IMG/VR virus record: IMGVR_UViG_3300020580_000009 | Coordinates: 1 to 64,000 of that record | From: a virus | Direction: 5' to 3' (one strand) | Length of the DNA: 64,000 bases | In this document: positions 26,142 to 35,066 of the stretch, piece by piece | Numbering within the stretch: the stretch's first letter is position 1 | How the letters are laid out: each line of letters begins with the position of its first letter | The notes under the pieces: generated by a model | What the model saw: only the letters and a program-made list of their open reading frames with translations | What the model was told of the DNA's origin: nothing | Database searches by the model: none | Position numbers and translations under genes: made by a program

Positions 26142-26559
26142 AAATAAACAATACTTCGATATGGCAGAATACGTAGCTGAGAAATTTTCGAAGGATACAA
26201 CTAAAGTGGGTTGCTTGTTAATAGACCCAAACACATTTCAGATATTATCAACGGGATACAATGGCATACCTAGAAAAGTAGAAGAGACAGAAAACAGAAA
26301 ACAACGACCAGAAAAATATTATTGGTTTGAACATGCAGAGCGAAACGCGTTGTATCATGCTGCTAGGCATGGCATAAAAGTCGATGGTGCAACAGCATAC
26401 ATAACAATGTTTCCTTGTGCAGATTGTGCTAGGGGGCTTATCCAGGCTGGCATAAAACAAATTTTTACTAAAAAGCCGAATAATCCAACTTGGGAAGAGA
26501 GTTTTAAACGATCAAGTTTAATGCTCAAAGAAGCGGGAATTGAAATCATTTTTCTATGA
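26131..26559 (+). CDS. dCMP deaminase
   Basis: 142 residues, compact for the family. STGYNGIPR, HAERNALYHAA (zinc His and catalytic Glu) and MFPCADCARGLIQAGI (zinc Cys pair) are the classical deoxycytidylate deaminase motifs. It converts dCMP to dUMP, feeding the thymidylate synthase at 37115-38005. Starts 11 bases inside the upstream endonuclease gene, possibly because the endonuclease inserted beside it. Ends facing the convergent ART-like genes with no clear terminator in the 66-base gap. Confidence 0.85.
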   Translation: MTDKNKQYFDMAEYVAEKFSKDTTKVGCLLIDPNTFQILSTGYNGIPRKVEETENRKQRPEKYYWFEHAERNALYHAARHGIKVDGATAYITMFPCADCARGLIQAGIKQIFTKKPNNPTWEESFKRSSLMLKEAGIEIIFL

Positions 26560-26625
26560 CGAAGTTTATCGTGATACATCTGGGATCGGCTTCTTAAAGA
26601 AATGCGGAATCAATGTCACGAAGCT

Positions 26626-27291
26626 TTAATCACCCTGCACCGGGATCTTAAATGTTGCAGAAAGGATAGTTTCAAAATTAATCTTATCACCATAATGGTT
26701 TTTGAATATCTCGCTTGTATTCTTAGCAGAGAATGCATAATATTCACCACTTACCATAATTTCATTCCCCTTCTCTAATGCAGAAACAAAGTTATTATCA
26801 GTATATTTGAAACGTCTAACAAACTCTTGTGCTGCTGCTTCCTTGTTCGAAGTTTTCAGGATTGTTTCAGCCCAACTATCAATATGCGGCGCAGAAAATA
26901 GGTCATGAACGTCAGGACTCCAAAGAAAATTAAATCCATTCTTAGGAAAGATTAGATACGGATAGCCATATAAACTAGTTCTCTTTTTTACAGAAGTGCA
27001 AAATATTGAATTTGATCTATTAGTAGCAAAGCCATATACTTTCATATTTTCATCAAATGCAATTTGAACTTTCGGATTAGAATGTAATGTTCGTCTATCT
27101 TCTCTTGGTCTGCCATGGAACGCTTCTGGCACATTAGCAGCATCTTTAAATCCTCTATACAAAAATGTTTTTGCTTGTTGCATAGCTGAAATAGCATCAC
27201 TACATTCTGTAGTTAGAAGTTCAATAATTTTTTCATCTGCACCATCTGTTACAGGATTTCTGTCACCAGCTTCTATTTCATATATTTTCAT
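26626..27291 (-). CDS. ADP-ribosyltransferase-like family member A
   Basis: 221 residues. First of eleven paralogues in the window (A-K). Order of motifs: N-terminal tag MKIYEIEAG; a helix with EC-S-x-A-I-x-x-M; FLYRG (Arg46); R-x-x-R; NRSNSIFCTS (~91-100); YLIFPKNGFNFLWSP; then NEIMVSGEYYAF (Glu177). The order YRG - S-x-S - E-I-x-x-x-G mirrors the R-S-E catalytic triad of arginine-type ADP-ribosyltransferases, with 45-85-residue spacings that fit. The usual first Glu of ExE is absent (Gly/Asn), so target chemistry may differ. Distinct C-terminal tail of ~35 residues. Target unknown. Confidence 0.55.
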   Translation of the reverse strand: MKIYEIEAGDRNPVTDGADEKIIELLTTECSDAISAMQQAKTFLYRGFKDAANVPEAFHGRPREDRRTLHSNPKVQIAFDENMKVYGFATNRSNSIFCTSVKKRTSLYGYPYLIFPKNGFNFLWSPDVHDLFSAPHIDSWAETILKTSNKEAAAQEFVRRFKYTDNNFVSALEKGNEIMVSGEYYAFSAKNTSEIFKNHYGDKINFETILSATFKIPVQGD

Positions 27292-27866
27292 TTTTTAAAC
27301 CCAAAATATTCAGATAATGGCTTCCAGTATTCTTTGAAGGAAAATGCATAGTAGGATCCATTAATCATTATTTCATTTTTTGATTTTATGGCCGCAACTA
27401 AATTCTTATTTGTGTAGCCATAACTTAGTGGATGAAAATGTGATAAATGTTTATTAATGCTTGCATTTGTAGCGAAATCAACAACCATTGGGCTCCATGT
27501 AAATTTAAATCCGTTGATGGGGAAAATCATATAAAGCTTACCATAACTACCCGCCTCTGGACCAGACCCGCTGCAAAAAATAGAATTGGTGCGCCTAGCA
27601 TCAAATCCGTCTTGTTCAAATTGGAAATCTATTATCTTACTTTCTTCCCGAACATAGCTTAGTGAATTTCTATTATCTCTAGATTTTCCGATGAATATTT
27701 CACTTGGAAAAGAGGATGTACCACGGAATATAAATTTATTTGCAGATTGCATTGCAGCAATAGAATCACTACAATCAGAAAGGAACTTTTGAAACGTTCT
27801 ATTTTCATCTGAATTAGACGGCTCAAATTTTTGTTTCTCACCAGCTTCTATTTCGTATATTTTCAT
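27288..27866 (-). CDS. ADP-ribosyltransferase-like family member B
   Basis: 192 residues from ATG 27866, the start that gives the tag MKIYEIEAGEKQ and an ATGA overlap with member C. Motif 1 is FIFRG (Phe for the usual Tyr), motif 2 RRTNSIFCSG (Thr for the first Ser) and motif 3 NEIMINGSYYAF. The final acidic position after Gly is Ser. It ends 4 bases inside member A. A compact, insert-free member. Confidence 0.55.
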   Translation of the reverse strand: MKIYEIEAGEKQKFEPSNSDENRTFQKFLSDCSDSIAAMQSANKFIFRGTSSFPSEIFIGKSRDNRNSLSYVREESKIIDFQFEQDGFDARRTNSIFCSGSGPEAGSYGKLYMIFPINGFKFTWSPMVVDFATNASINKHLSHFHPLSYGYTNKNLVAAIKSKNEIMINGSYYAFSFKEYWKPLSEYFGFKK

Positions 27867-28462
27867 TTGACTAAATATTTCCAAAAAACACCGCCAGCAA
27901 GATTGCTACGGATTGCATAATATTCTCCAGCAATCATGATTTCATGACCAGACTTAATTGCTTCTCCTAAGGCTTGATTTGTGTAATCTTTCCTTATGAC
28001 ATATCGATCATAAAATTCTTGTTCGTAACGATTTCGCCAATTATAGTCTGGATCATTAACTATATCTCTGACTTTCGGACTCCAGACAAACTTAAATCCA
28101 TTTGTGGGAAATATGCAATAAACGTCATTATCATCTAATCCATAGATCATAGCTTGAGTTACGCTTCCAGAACAAAATATAGAATTTGAACGGTTAGCTT
28201 CTATTCCTTGTTTTGCTAGTGCAATATCAAACATTTTCTGTGATTCCGTACGATTTTTATTGGTCGGTTGTCTGTCGGACCTAGGTTTTCCATGAAACAT
28301 AGATGGCACCCCATTTATCCCCCTATACAGAAATTTATTGGCTTGCTTCATTCCGGCAATAGCTTCTGAACAATGAGTATGAATTAGATCGATAAAATGA
28401 TAAATATTATTTGTATCACTTATATCAATTTTTTCACCAGGATCTATTTCATTTATTTTCAT
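27863..28462 (-). CDS. ADP-ribosyltransferase-like family member C
   Basis: 199 residues. Tag MKINEIDPGEK; FLYRG; NRSNSIFCSG; YCIFPTNGFKFVWSP; HEIMIAGEYYAI. All three triad-like residues are present. The ATG at 28462 lies 14 bases inside the end of member D; the overlapping arrangement makes translation of the whole A-E block likely from one mRNA. Confidence 0.55.
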   Translation of the reverse strand: MKINEIDPGEKIDISDTNNIYHFIDLIHTHCSEAIAGMKQANKFLYRGINGVPSMFHGKPRSDRQPTNKNRTESQKMFDIALAKQGIEANRSNSIFCSGSVTQAMIYGLDDNDVYCIFPTNGFKFVWSPKVRDIVNDPDYNWRNRYEQEFYDRYVIRKDYTNQALGEAIKSGHEIMIAGEYYAIRSNLAGGVFWKYLVK

Positions 28463-29402
28463 AGAGTATCTTTTCTCTTAGTTCGTAATAGTATTTGTCT
28501 TTATTAAAGGCATAGTATTCACCTTTAATCAGAATCTCATGTAATGAGTTAAGCGCCGCTGTAAAATCATCTGACTTATAACCCATACCTTGCATAACGT
28601 CTTTTGGATGAATATTCTTTTGCGGATTCTGCATGGCAGTTGCGTATTGAATATAGTCAGGTAAGTGGTCCATCAATTTCTCACCTATATTTTGCTTGTA
28701 CATTGAATTGTATGCGACGACCGCAGCAGCAATTTTTTTAGCATCTTTTGCAGATGGAAACATATAAGTATTGGTTTGTAGATCCATCTTGTAATAGTTT
28801 TGAGTATTTGCAATGAGACCTCCTAGTTTTTCACCGCCTTTTCTTTCAGGAGAGCCATAAGGTAAGTTATTAACTTCATGGATTATTTGTCGCATATAAG
28901 ATGTTACATTGAACCCTGCAATTCTATATTTTTGAAAAGTATCAGAATATGCTTGGAATCCATATTGTGAAAAGTTAGTACGATTTAAAGATAAGTAGCG
29001 CGTTAAATCATCTATCTTAGTGCTCCACGTAAAATCAAATCCATTTTTAGGAAAGATGATGTAATTTTTTCCATACATTCCAGTTTCCCAAACTGAACCT
29101 GAACAAAATATAGAGTTGGTTCTTATTGCAGTAAATCCTGCTTTGGACATGAGAGTATTGATTTGTTCATTATGTCCCTTAGGGGTGTCCAATGGACTCC
29201 TATCTTGTCGTGGTATACCAACAAAAATATCAGGGACTTTTGTTTTTATCCCCCTATATAAAAGTTGCTTTGCTTGCCTCATCGCTGCGATGGAATCACT
29301 ACAATCTAAAAGAAATTTATCGAAACTTCTTTCATAGTCTGTGTTTGAAGGATCAAATCGTTGTTTTTGTCCTGGTTCCAAATCAATTTCATTTATTTTC
29401 AT
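28449..29402 (-). CDS. ADP-ribosyltransferase-like family member D with helical insertion
   Basis: 317 residues from ATG 29402 (tag MKINEIDLEPGQK, ATGA overlap with member E). The first motifs are standard (LLYRG, IRTNSIFCSG, YIIFPKNGFDFTWS). The last, HEILIKGEYYAF, lies ~110 residues later than in members A-C, after a mostly helical insertion rich in Asn, Lys and Tyr. Members H and K carry insertions at the same place, suggesting a loop that tolerates a target-recognition module. Confidence 0.55.
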   Translation of the reverse strand: MKINEIDLEPGQKQRFDPSNTDYERSFDKFLLDCSDSIAAMRQAKQLLYRGIKTKVPDIFVGIPRQDRSPLDTPKGHNEQINTLMSKAGFTAIRTNSIFCSGSVWETGMYGKNYIIFPKNGFDFTWSTKIDDLTRYLSLNRTNFSQYGFQAYSDTFQKYRIAGFNVTSYMRQIIHEVNNLPYGSPERKGGEKLGGLIANTQNYYKMDLQTNTYMFPSAKDAKKIAAAVVAYNSMYKQNIGEKLMDHLPDYIQYATAMQNPQKNIHPKDVMQGMGYKSDDFTAALNSLHEILIKGEYYAFNKDKYYYELREKILYENK

Positions 29403-30034
29403 TGAATTACCCGTCCTGGATGAAATTCTTCGTTCCACAATTTATCAAGCACTCTCCGCATTTTCCATCTTGAAAATGCATAATATTCACCATGTATGTA
29501 TATTTCAGTTCCTTGCTTTATTGCTTGTGCCAAATTTGTATCGGATAGATATTGTCTAACGTTTTCTGGATCTGTATTGCCACTTTTTAAAATATCATTG
29601 ATAGTTTCTACAATATATACATTATCTTTACCTGCACCTGGAGCCCAAGTGTATGTAAATCCGTTCTTCGGAAGAATCTCATACATTTCACCATATCCTT
29701 CAGCTACGTGCTGATCACCTGTCGTATAGATTGAATTTGATCTTAGTGCAGTAAATCCAGCATTTAACAATAAATTATCAAATTCTTTTTCGGTGGGCGA
29801 TACACCACTACCGTAACGGCTTATAGATTTTCCTACGAATGCTAACGGGATTTGTCGTTGTTTAGTAACAAAGCTATGCCATTTTGTTCCGACTTGCAAG
29901 CCGCGATATAATGCATAACGGGCTTCAACTACATAGGGAATAAATTGGCTACATTCAGTGCGAATTGTTTTTACTAAAGCATCAATTTCAGCATCATCGG
30001 CTTTGGGATTATCTGTTATTTCGTTTATTTTCAT
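29399..30034 (-). CDS. ADP-ribosyltransferase-like family member E, divergent
   Basis: 211 residues. It is the most divergent member: the tag is MKINEITDNPK without the PGEK part. Motif 1 is ALYRG, motif 2 LRSNSIYTTG (Cys lost), the central motif YEILPKNGFTYTWAP, and motif 3 TEIYIHGEYYAF. YALYRG-LQVGTKWHSF contains extra residues before the Arg-rich segment. It is the promoter-proximal gene of the A-E block. Confidence 0.55.
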   Translation of the reverse strand: MKINEITDNPKADDAEIDALVKTIRTECSQFIPYVVEARYALYRGLQVGTKWHSFVTKQRQIPLAFVGKSISRYGSGVSPTEKEFDNLLLNAGFTALRSNSIYTTGDQHVAEGYGEMYEILPKNGFTYTWAPGAGKDNVYIVETINDILKSGNTDPENVRQYLSDTNLAQAIKQGTEIYIHGEYYAFSRWKMRRVLDKLWNEEFHPGRVIQ

Positions 30035-30047
30035 GTTATAATATGCA

Positions 30048-30057
30048 TATTTAAATA
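30048..30057. promoter_or_regulatory. Divergent late-promoter palindrome TATTTAAATA
   Basis: A 10-base palindrome with a TAAATA box on each strand. Rightward, the box ends 5 bases before ATG 30063 (leaderless). Leftward, it ends 13 bases before ATG 30034, with no ribosome binding sequence between. Confidence 0.55.
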
Positions 30058-30062
30058 TATTT

Positions 30063-32954
30063 ATGTTCGACGTATTCTACACCACTTCTACTAAACCAAA
30101 TCTATTTCCACATGAAAAATACGCAGTAGATATTTTCGATGCTGCAAAACAAAGCAGAACTAAGTTTTGTTGGGTGATTACAGCAGATACAGATTATGAT
30201 AATTTTGATTTTTATTGGATGCCACCTAAATGGGAACAGCATCACACTCACGTGTTTGGTTCGCAGTGGCAGCGCAATGCTGGAACGTATCTCATTCCGG
30301 CAAATCTAACTGAATCAAATTTAATTAAAAATTATAGAACTGAGCAACGAGTTGTTAGGAAATCGTGTGTCGAAAACTGGGTAGTCCCTGAAAATATAGA
30401 TGTAGATAGTTTCGACTTCTCCTGGCACCCTGACCCAGACGAGCCACCTTACATTCACATATTCGGTACGGTATGGTGGGACATTGGGGGACCCGAATAT
30501 CATTGTATTAAAGCAGTTGCTCCAAAATTCCACGATGAGTTGCGTGCAAAAACTATTCCAATTGGCGGCTGGATTGTTCCCGCTAATATCGATAAGAGTA
30601 GCTTTGATTTCAGTTGGTGCCCACATCCTAATGACCCTCCATATATTTATAAATTTGGAACGCAGTGGCAAGCTACAGGTGGTCCGACATACGTTGTAAA
30701 GAATGCGACACAAGAAAAATATGTCCCACAGTTAAAAGCTAAAGCAATACCTGAAATGCAATATTGGACGCTTGATCCTAACGCAGATTATTTTACGTTT
30801 GATTTCTCATGGCATCCAGATGAAAGTCAAAAGGATTATAAACATGTCTTCCCTTCACAATGGCAAAAAACTTCTGAAACTTCATATTTCGCAGGAACAA
30901 CCGCGCCTCGTGGATGCAATTATATCAATGATATACGGGTTTTTTATAGTGGTATTAATTCCCCTCGCTATTTCATACTATCTACATTAGAAGATTTAAT
31001 AAGCGAACATCCTACTGAAAAGTTTTGGGCATTGAGTAAAGATTTAAATTATGATGAATTTGATTTCAGTTGGCACCCAGATAAAAGTCAAATTGATCTT
31101 GTTCATGTATTTGCGTCACAATGGCAACAACACAGTGAAACATATTTTGTTAATGCACCGTCATATCTAGCCGGTAATACAAGTATTAACTATGTTGCGG
31201 ATATTAAAACAACAAATACAGCATCACTTGATATGTTCTTTTTAGACAAAGGTAACAAAGAAAGTACTGAAAGATTTGAATCATTAAAGAACAAATATCC
31301 GCAGCTACAAAAAACGAGATTCGTTAATAATTTACAACAAACAGCAATTCGTTGTGCTAATAAATGTAATACAGATAGATTCTGGATTATCAGTAGTGAA
31401 TTTGTTTATGATGAATTTGATTTCAGTTGGTCCCCAGAACCATGGGAACTATCTATGACACATGTGTTCGGTAGTAAATGGGATAAATGGACTGATTCAA
31501 TTCTATTGTCTAAGTTTGAGTTAAACAGAAACAGAACATGGTGCAATGATATCAAAGATTGGCCAAATCTTAATTTTGTCAAGAATCAAACAGTGGATAA
31601 TAGTGAAGAACAAATTGATATTTGGTATCTAGATCATTTCAATCCAGAAAGCAAAACACAATTAGATATTCTAAAGCAAAAATATTCTAATATAAAAACG
31701 ATGCGATTTGTTGATAATTATTTGGATGCTATAACTCGTTGTGCCAATCAATCTGAGACAAAACATATTTGGGTTATCTCAAGTATTTGTGATTATTCCA
31801 CATTTGACTTTAGCTGGCACCCAAGTGCTTGGCAACATAATATGTTACATGTATTTCCTAGTAACGATCAGAAGTATGGCGATACATTTTATGTTCCAGT
31901 AACTGAATTTAAAGCGCAGAGACAGCAAATTAGTAAGTTAGAGGACTTTAAAACAGTGAATTACGTATCAGTGCAGCCAGTTAATAGGTATGACGTTGAA
32001 ACTGTACGATTTACTGAAGAAACCTTGCCTCAAGTAGTCGAAAATCACGTTTTTTCTACTAATTATGCATTGTTTTTGCCTAAAAAATATGAAGGGGGCG
32101 TGCTTACATACACGCCAAATCTATGGTCAGGTAAAGATAGATCGGTGCATGTATTGAGTGATGGTGCAGAGTTTGCATTGGTGCCAAAAGACGTTAAGAA
32201 CTATTTCAATTCTCAAATATACGACTATCCATTCATTACGATAGATAAGAAAGATTGGTATAAAAGCAAACCACTTGATATTGTATTCATTAGCAATGGT
32301 GAATCGATGGCAGATGATATGTGGTTGAAGCTTAATGAATACGTTATAGATAAAGGTTTCAAAAATCGTATCGTTAGGGTCGATGGTGTAAATGGTCGAT
32401 CAGCAGCATATAAGGCAGCATCGAATGCTAGTGAAACAAATTGGGCATTCAATGTATTTGCTAAGTTAGAGATTGATACGAATTTTGATTTTAATTGGCA
32501 ACCAGACCGACTTCGCATGCCACGCCACTATATTTTTCATGCAAAGAATCCTGTCAATGGATTAGAATATGGCCATCAGGCAATTATCGCATACCACAAG
32601 AATACGGTATTGAGTATGGATGATAATCACGGATTAGATTTTACGCTTTCTTCGTTGCACGATGTTGTTCCTATGCTTAGTGGAACGAGTCATTTTAATA
32701 AAGATAGTAAAGTATGTTGGCGCACATCTTTTAGGGAAAGTTTGAAGCTTAGATACTTTGCAGACAATGGCGACTATATTGCAAAAGAAAGATTGGATAT
32801 TTGGTTGAATGTTGCCGAAGGCGAGAATGCAGATATGTGCCTTAAAGGTGCAAAAGACGCTATCACATATTATGAAAGTGTCAATGGCGAATTGAATAAA
32901 TTGTTGTTAAGTTTTGAGTGGGCGTGGTTGGATGAATATTTCAAGAACCAATGA
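30063..32954 (+). CDS. 963-residue protein: eight 'FDF-x-W-x-P' repeats plus GT-A-like domain
   Basis: Eight repeats centred on FDF(S/Y/N)W(H/C/S/M/Q)P at residues ~46, 115, 179, 244, 332, 452, 579 and 806. Most are followed ~10-20 residues later by (T/V/I)HVF-x-S-x-W. Spacing grows from ~65 to ~225 residues. The C-terminal ~230 residues (LDIVFISNGES, RVDGVNGRSAAYKAA, NPVNGLEYGHQAI) match the glycosyltransferase-like protein at 7431-8369, but the D-x-D there is replaced in this copy by a repeat unit. It may be a sugar-binding repeat array or scaffold with a degenerate glycosyltransferase domain. Large proteins of this kind occur in T4-like phages. Function unproven. Confidence 0.6.
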   Translation: MFDVFYTTSTKPNLFPHEKYAVDIFDAAKQSRTKFCWVITADTDYDNFDFYWMPPKWEQHHTHVFGSQWQRNAGTYLIPANLTESNLIKNYRTEQRVVRKSCVENWVVPENIDVDSFDFSWHPDPDEPPYIHIFGTVWWDIGGPEYHCIKAVAPKFHDELRAKTIPIGGWIVPANIDKSSFDFSWCPHPNDPPYIYKFGTQWQATGGPTYVVKNATQEKYVPQLKAKAIPEMQYWTLDPNADYFTFDFSWHPDESQKDYKHVFPSQWQKTSETSYFAGTTAPRGCNYINDIRVFYSGINSPRYFILSTLEDLISEHPTEKFWALSKDLNYDEFDFSWHPDKSQIDLVHVFASQWQQHSETYFVNAPSYLAGNTSINYVADIKTTNTASLDMFFLDKGNKESTERFESLKNKYPQLQKTRFVNNLQQTAIRCANKCNTDRFWIISSEFVYDEFDFSWSPEPWELSMTHVFGSKWDKWTDSILLSKFELNRNRTWCNDIKDWPNLNFVKNQTVDNSEEQIDIWYLDHFNPESKTQLDILKQKYSNIKTMRFVDNYLDAITRCANQSETKHIWVISSICDYSTFDFSWHPSAWQHNMLHVFPSNDQKYGDTFYVPVTEFKAQRQQISKLEDFKTVNYVSVQPVNRYDVETVRFTEETLPQVVENHVFSTNYALFLPKKYEGGVLTYTPNLWSGKDRSVHVLSDGAEFALVPKDVKNYFNSQIYDYPFITIDKKDWYKSKPLDIVFISNGESMADDMWLKLNEYVIDKGFKNRIVRVDGVNGRSAAYKAASNASETNWAFNVFAKLEIDTNFDFNWQPDRLRMPRHYIFHAKNPVNGLEYGHQAIIAYHKNTVLSMDDNHGLDFTLSSLHDVVPMLSGTSHFNKDSKVCWRTSFRESLKLRYFADNGDYIAKERLDIWLNVAEGENADMCLKGAKDAITYYESVNGELNKLLLSFEWAWLDEYFKNQ

Positions 32955-33585
32955 GTTGTCTAAACTCTGGCCAATCTTCGAATTCAGTACTAACCGCATA
33001 ATATTGGCCATGGATCATTATTTCATTGCGTGAACTAACTGCTGCTCCGAAATCTTTATCAGTATATTCTGATTTCCATAAAAATTCGTTGATAAGTTCT
33101 GGGTCAGCATCATCCTCGTAATAGAATTTCATTCTCTTTAAGTATTCTTCCGGGCCATTCCCAAATAAACCATATTCATTAACAAAGAGATCCTGAATTG
33201 ATGGACTCCAAGTAAATTTAAATCCGTCTATGGGGAATATCATATATGGTTTATTGCTGCTTCCTAATGCATAGCCAGCAGCTTCTCCTTTATCAGACGT
33301 TGCAAATATTGAATTGGATCTATTTGCAACGAATCCTGCTGTAGCAAAAGCTAAATTAATGTTTCTATGAAATGTCGCTGACGATGCTGATGGACTTCTG
33401 TTTTCCCTAGATTGGCCCAGGAATGCTACTGCTGGCATCTTTTTTACTCCTCGATAGAGAAATCTGTTTGCCTGCTGCATTCCGTAAAGTGCTTGCCTAC
33501 AATGTTGTTGAATTAACGGAACAATTTTTTCAATCGGCGATTCAAACTTCTCTTTGGCACCAGCTTCAATTTCGTATATTTTCAT
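32941..33585 (-). CDS. ADP-ribosyltransferase-like family member F
   Basis: 214 residues. Tag MKIYEIEAGAKEK; FLYRG; NRSNSIFATS (Cys replaced by Ala); YMIFPIDGFKFTWSP; NEIMIHGQYYAV (Gln at the position after Gly). Its 3' end overlaps the convergent 963-residue gene by 14 bases. With G and H it forms the second block of the family. Confidence 0.55.
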   Translation of the reverse strand: MKIYEIEAGAKEKFESPIEKIVPLIQQHCRQALYGMQQANRFLYRGVKKMPAVAFLGQSRENRSPSASSATFHRNINLAFATAGFVANRSNSIFATSDKGEAAGYALGSSNKPYMIFPIDGFKFTWSPSIQDLFVNEYGLFGNGPEEYLKRMKFYYEDDADPELINEFLWKSEYTDKDFGAAVSSRNEIMIHGQYYAVSTEFEDWPEFRQLIGS

Positions 33586-34184
33586 TCTAATAATTCCTTA
33601 TCAAAATTATAGCCATATATTAGGTTAGAAAATGCATAATATTGACCATGGACCATTACTTCGTGTCCAGCTGTCAAGGCATCATTCAGATACTTGTTTG
33701 TAAATTGGAATTTTTCTTGAAAACTTTCGAAATCTCTATTATTCAACGTTTGATAATCTGACGATCCCATCATAGCATAAAGATCACCTGAATATCGGCT
33801 CCAAGTGTAATCAAATCCATTGATGGGAAAAATCATATACAAATGTCCAGATCCCTTCTCATAATATTGTGCTTCTTCGTATGCAGAAGTGCAGTATATA
33901 GAATTTGATCTTAATGCTTTAAATCCATAATGAGATAACATTTCATCAATCAATACTTGGAAATGTGCTTTAGTTGAGAGTGGTCTGCGATTTTCTCTTG
34001 ATGCACCTTTAAATGCCCTTAAGGTCGCCCCAGGAACACCACGATACAAAAACCTTCCTGTCGCTTTCATTGCCGCAAGTGCTTCTGAGCAATCTCGTTT
34101 AATAAGTGCGATATACGTTTCACTAAGTTCTGGTGTTAGCTCTTGTTTCTCACCAAGTTGGATTTCTAATTCGTATAACTTCAT
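33582..34184 (-). CDS. ADP-ribosyltransferase-like family member G
   Basis: 200 residues. Tag MKLYELEIQLGEKQ, with a two-residue insertion before GEK; FLYRG; LRSNSIYCTS; YMIFPINGFDYTWS; HEVMVHGQYYAF. All three triad-like residues are kept. 4-base ATGA overlaps with both F and H. Confidence 0.55.
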   Translation of the reverse strand: MKLYELEIQLGEKQELTPELSETYIALIKRDCSEALAAMKATGRFLYRGVPGATLRAFKGASRENRRPLSTKAHFQVLIDEMLSHYGFKALRSNSIYCTSAYEEAQYYEKGSGHLYMIFPINGFDYTWSRYSGDLYAMMGSSDYQTLNNRDFESFQEKFQFTNKYLNDALTAGHEVMVHGQYYAFSNLIYGYNFDKELLE

Positions 34185-35062
34185 TTAATGAGTGCATCCC
34201 ACAGATATTTGTGATATTTATTATTCGTGAATGCATAATATTCACCATTGACAATTATTTCTTTTTTGGATTTTAGTGCAGCAGCAAAATCCTTATCAGT
34301 GTATTGTAAATTTGATAGAACCTGATCCGACGTCAGGATAGTGGTTTTCAGCAGTTCATTAATTTCAGAAATATATGCATGTATAGTTTTAAGATCAACT
34401 TTATACTTTTTTTCTATATCAAAACATTTTTTGGATGCTTTCATTAGAAACTTTGGGATTTCTTTCGGATTATATTCATAACTTATGTCGTTGAACCAAA
34501 CCTTGATATAATAGAGTTCATCACCTACATCATCAAAACGTCGTTTAATTATTATAGAATCGAGTTTATTTGCTATACGGTCTGAAGATTTCCTGATTGT
34601 ATCTAATACATCTTGATTGGAATACAAATCACTTGGGTTATTGATATCTTTGCTTTGCATATAATCATAAAAATCATATATCTTAGGACTCCAAGTGAAT
34701 GCAAATCCGTTTATAGGAAAAATTATATATGGATCACCATAGGATATAGCGGTGTTGATATCACCACAACAAAATATAGAATTAGATCGTAATGCAGTAA
34801 ACCCTGCAGCAGTGTAAAATTTATCTACTTCTTTCTGAATAGAGCCTTTTGTATCCACAGCATTACGATTAGCTCTGGGCCGCCCTAAAAATATATCACC
34901 TTTTGTACTCTTTATTCCGCGATATAAAAAACTTTTAGCTTCGCGCATAGCAGCAATAGATTCACTACAATTCGTTAAAAACGTAGTAAATGATTGAGGT
35001 TCTTCAGTGTTTGAAGGGTGAAATTCCTTCTTTTGGCCTGGTTTAAGTTCATAGAGTCTCAT
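34181..35062 (-). CDS. ADP-ribosyltransferase-like family member H with helical insertion
   Basis: 293 residues. Tag MRLYELKPGQKKE; FLYRG; LRSNSIFCCG; YIIFPINGFAFTWSP; then a ~100-residue charged helical insertion before KEIIVNGEYYAF. First gene of the F-H block; a GGTAAATA box ends 5 bases before its ATG inside the upstream gene. Confidence 0.55.
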   Translation of the reverse strand: MRLYELKPGQKKEFHPSNTEEPQSFTTFLTNCSESIAAMREAKSFLYRGIKSTKGDIFLGRPRANRNAVDTKGSIQKEVDKFYTAAGFTALRSNSIFCCGDINTAISYGDPYIIFPINGFAFTWSPKIYDFYDYMQSKDINNPSDLYSNQDVLDTIRKSSDRIANKLDSIIIKRRFDDVGDELYYIKVWFNDISYEYNPKEIPKFLMKASKKCFDIEKKYKVDLKTIHAYISEINELLKTTILTSDQVLSNLQYTDKDFAAALKSKKEIIVNGEYYAFTNNKYHKYLWDALIK

Positions 35063-35066
35063 ACTA

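Noticed and set aside
26560-26625. Terminator between dCMP deaminase and ART-like member A
   Set aside because: The 66-base convergent gap shows no stable stem followed by a T-run on either strand.
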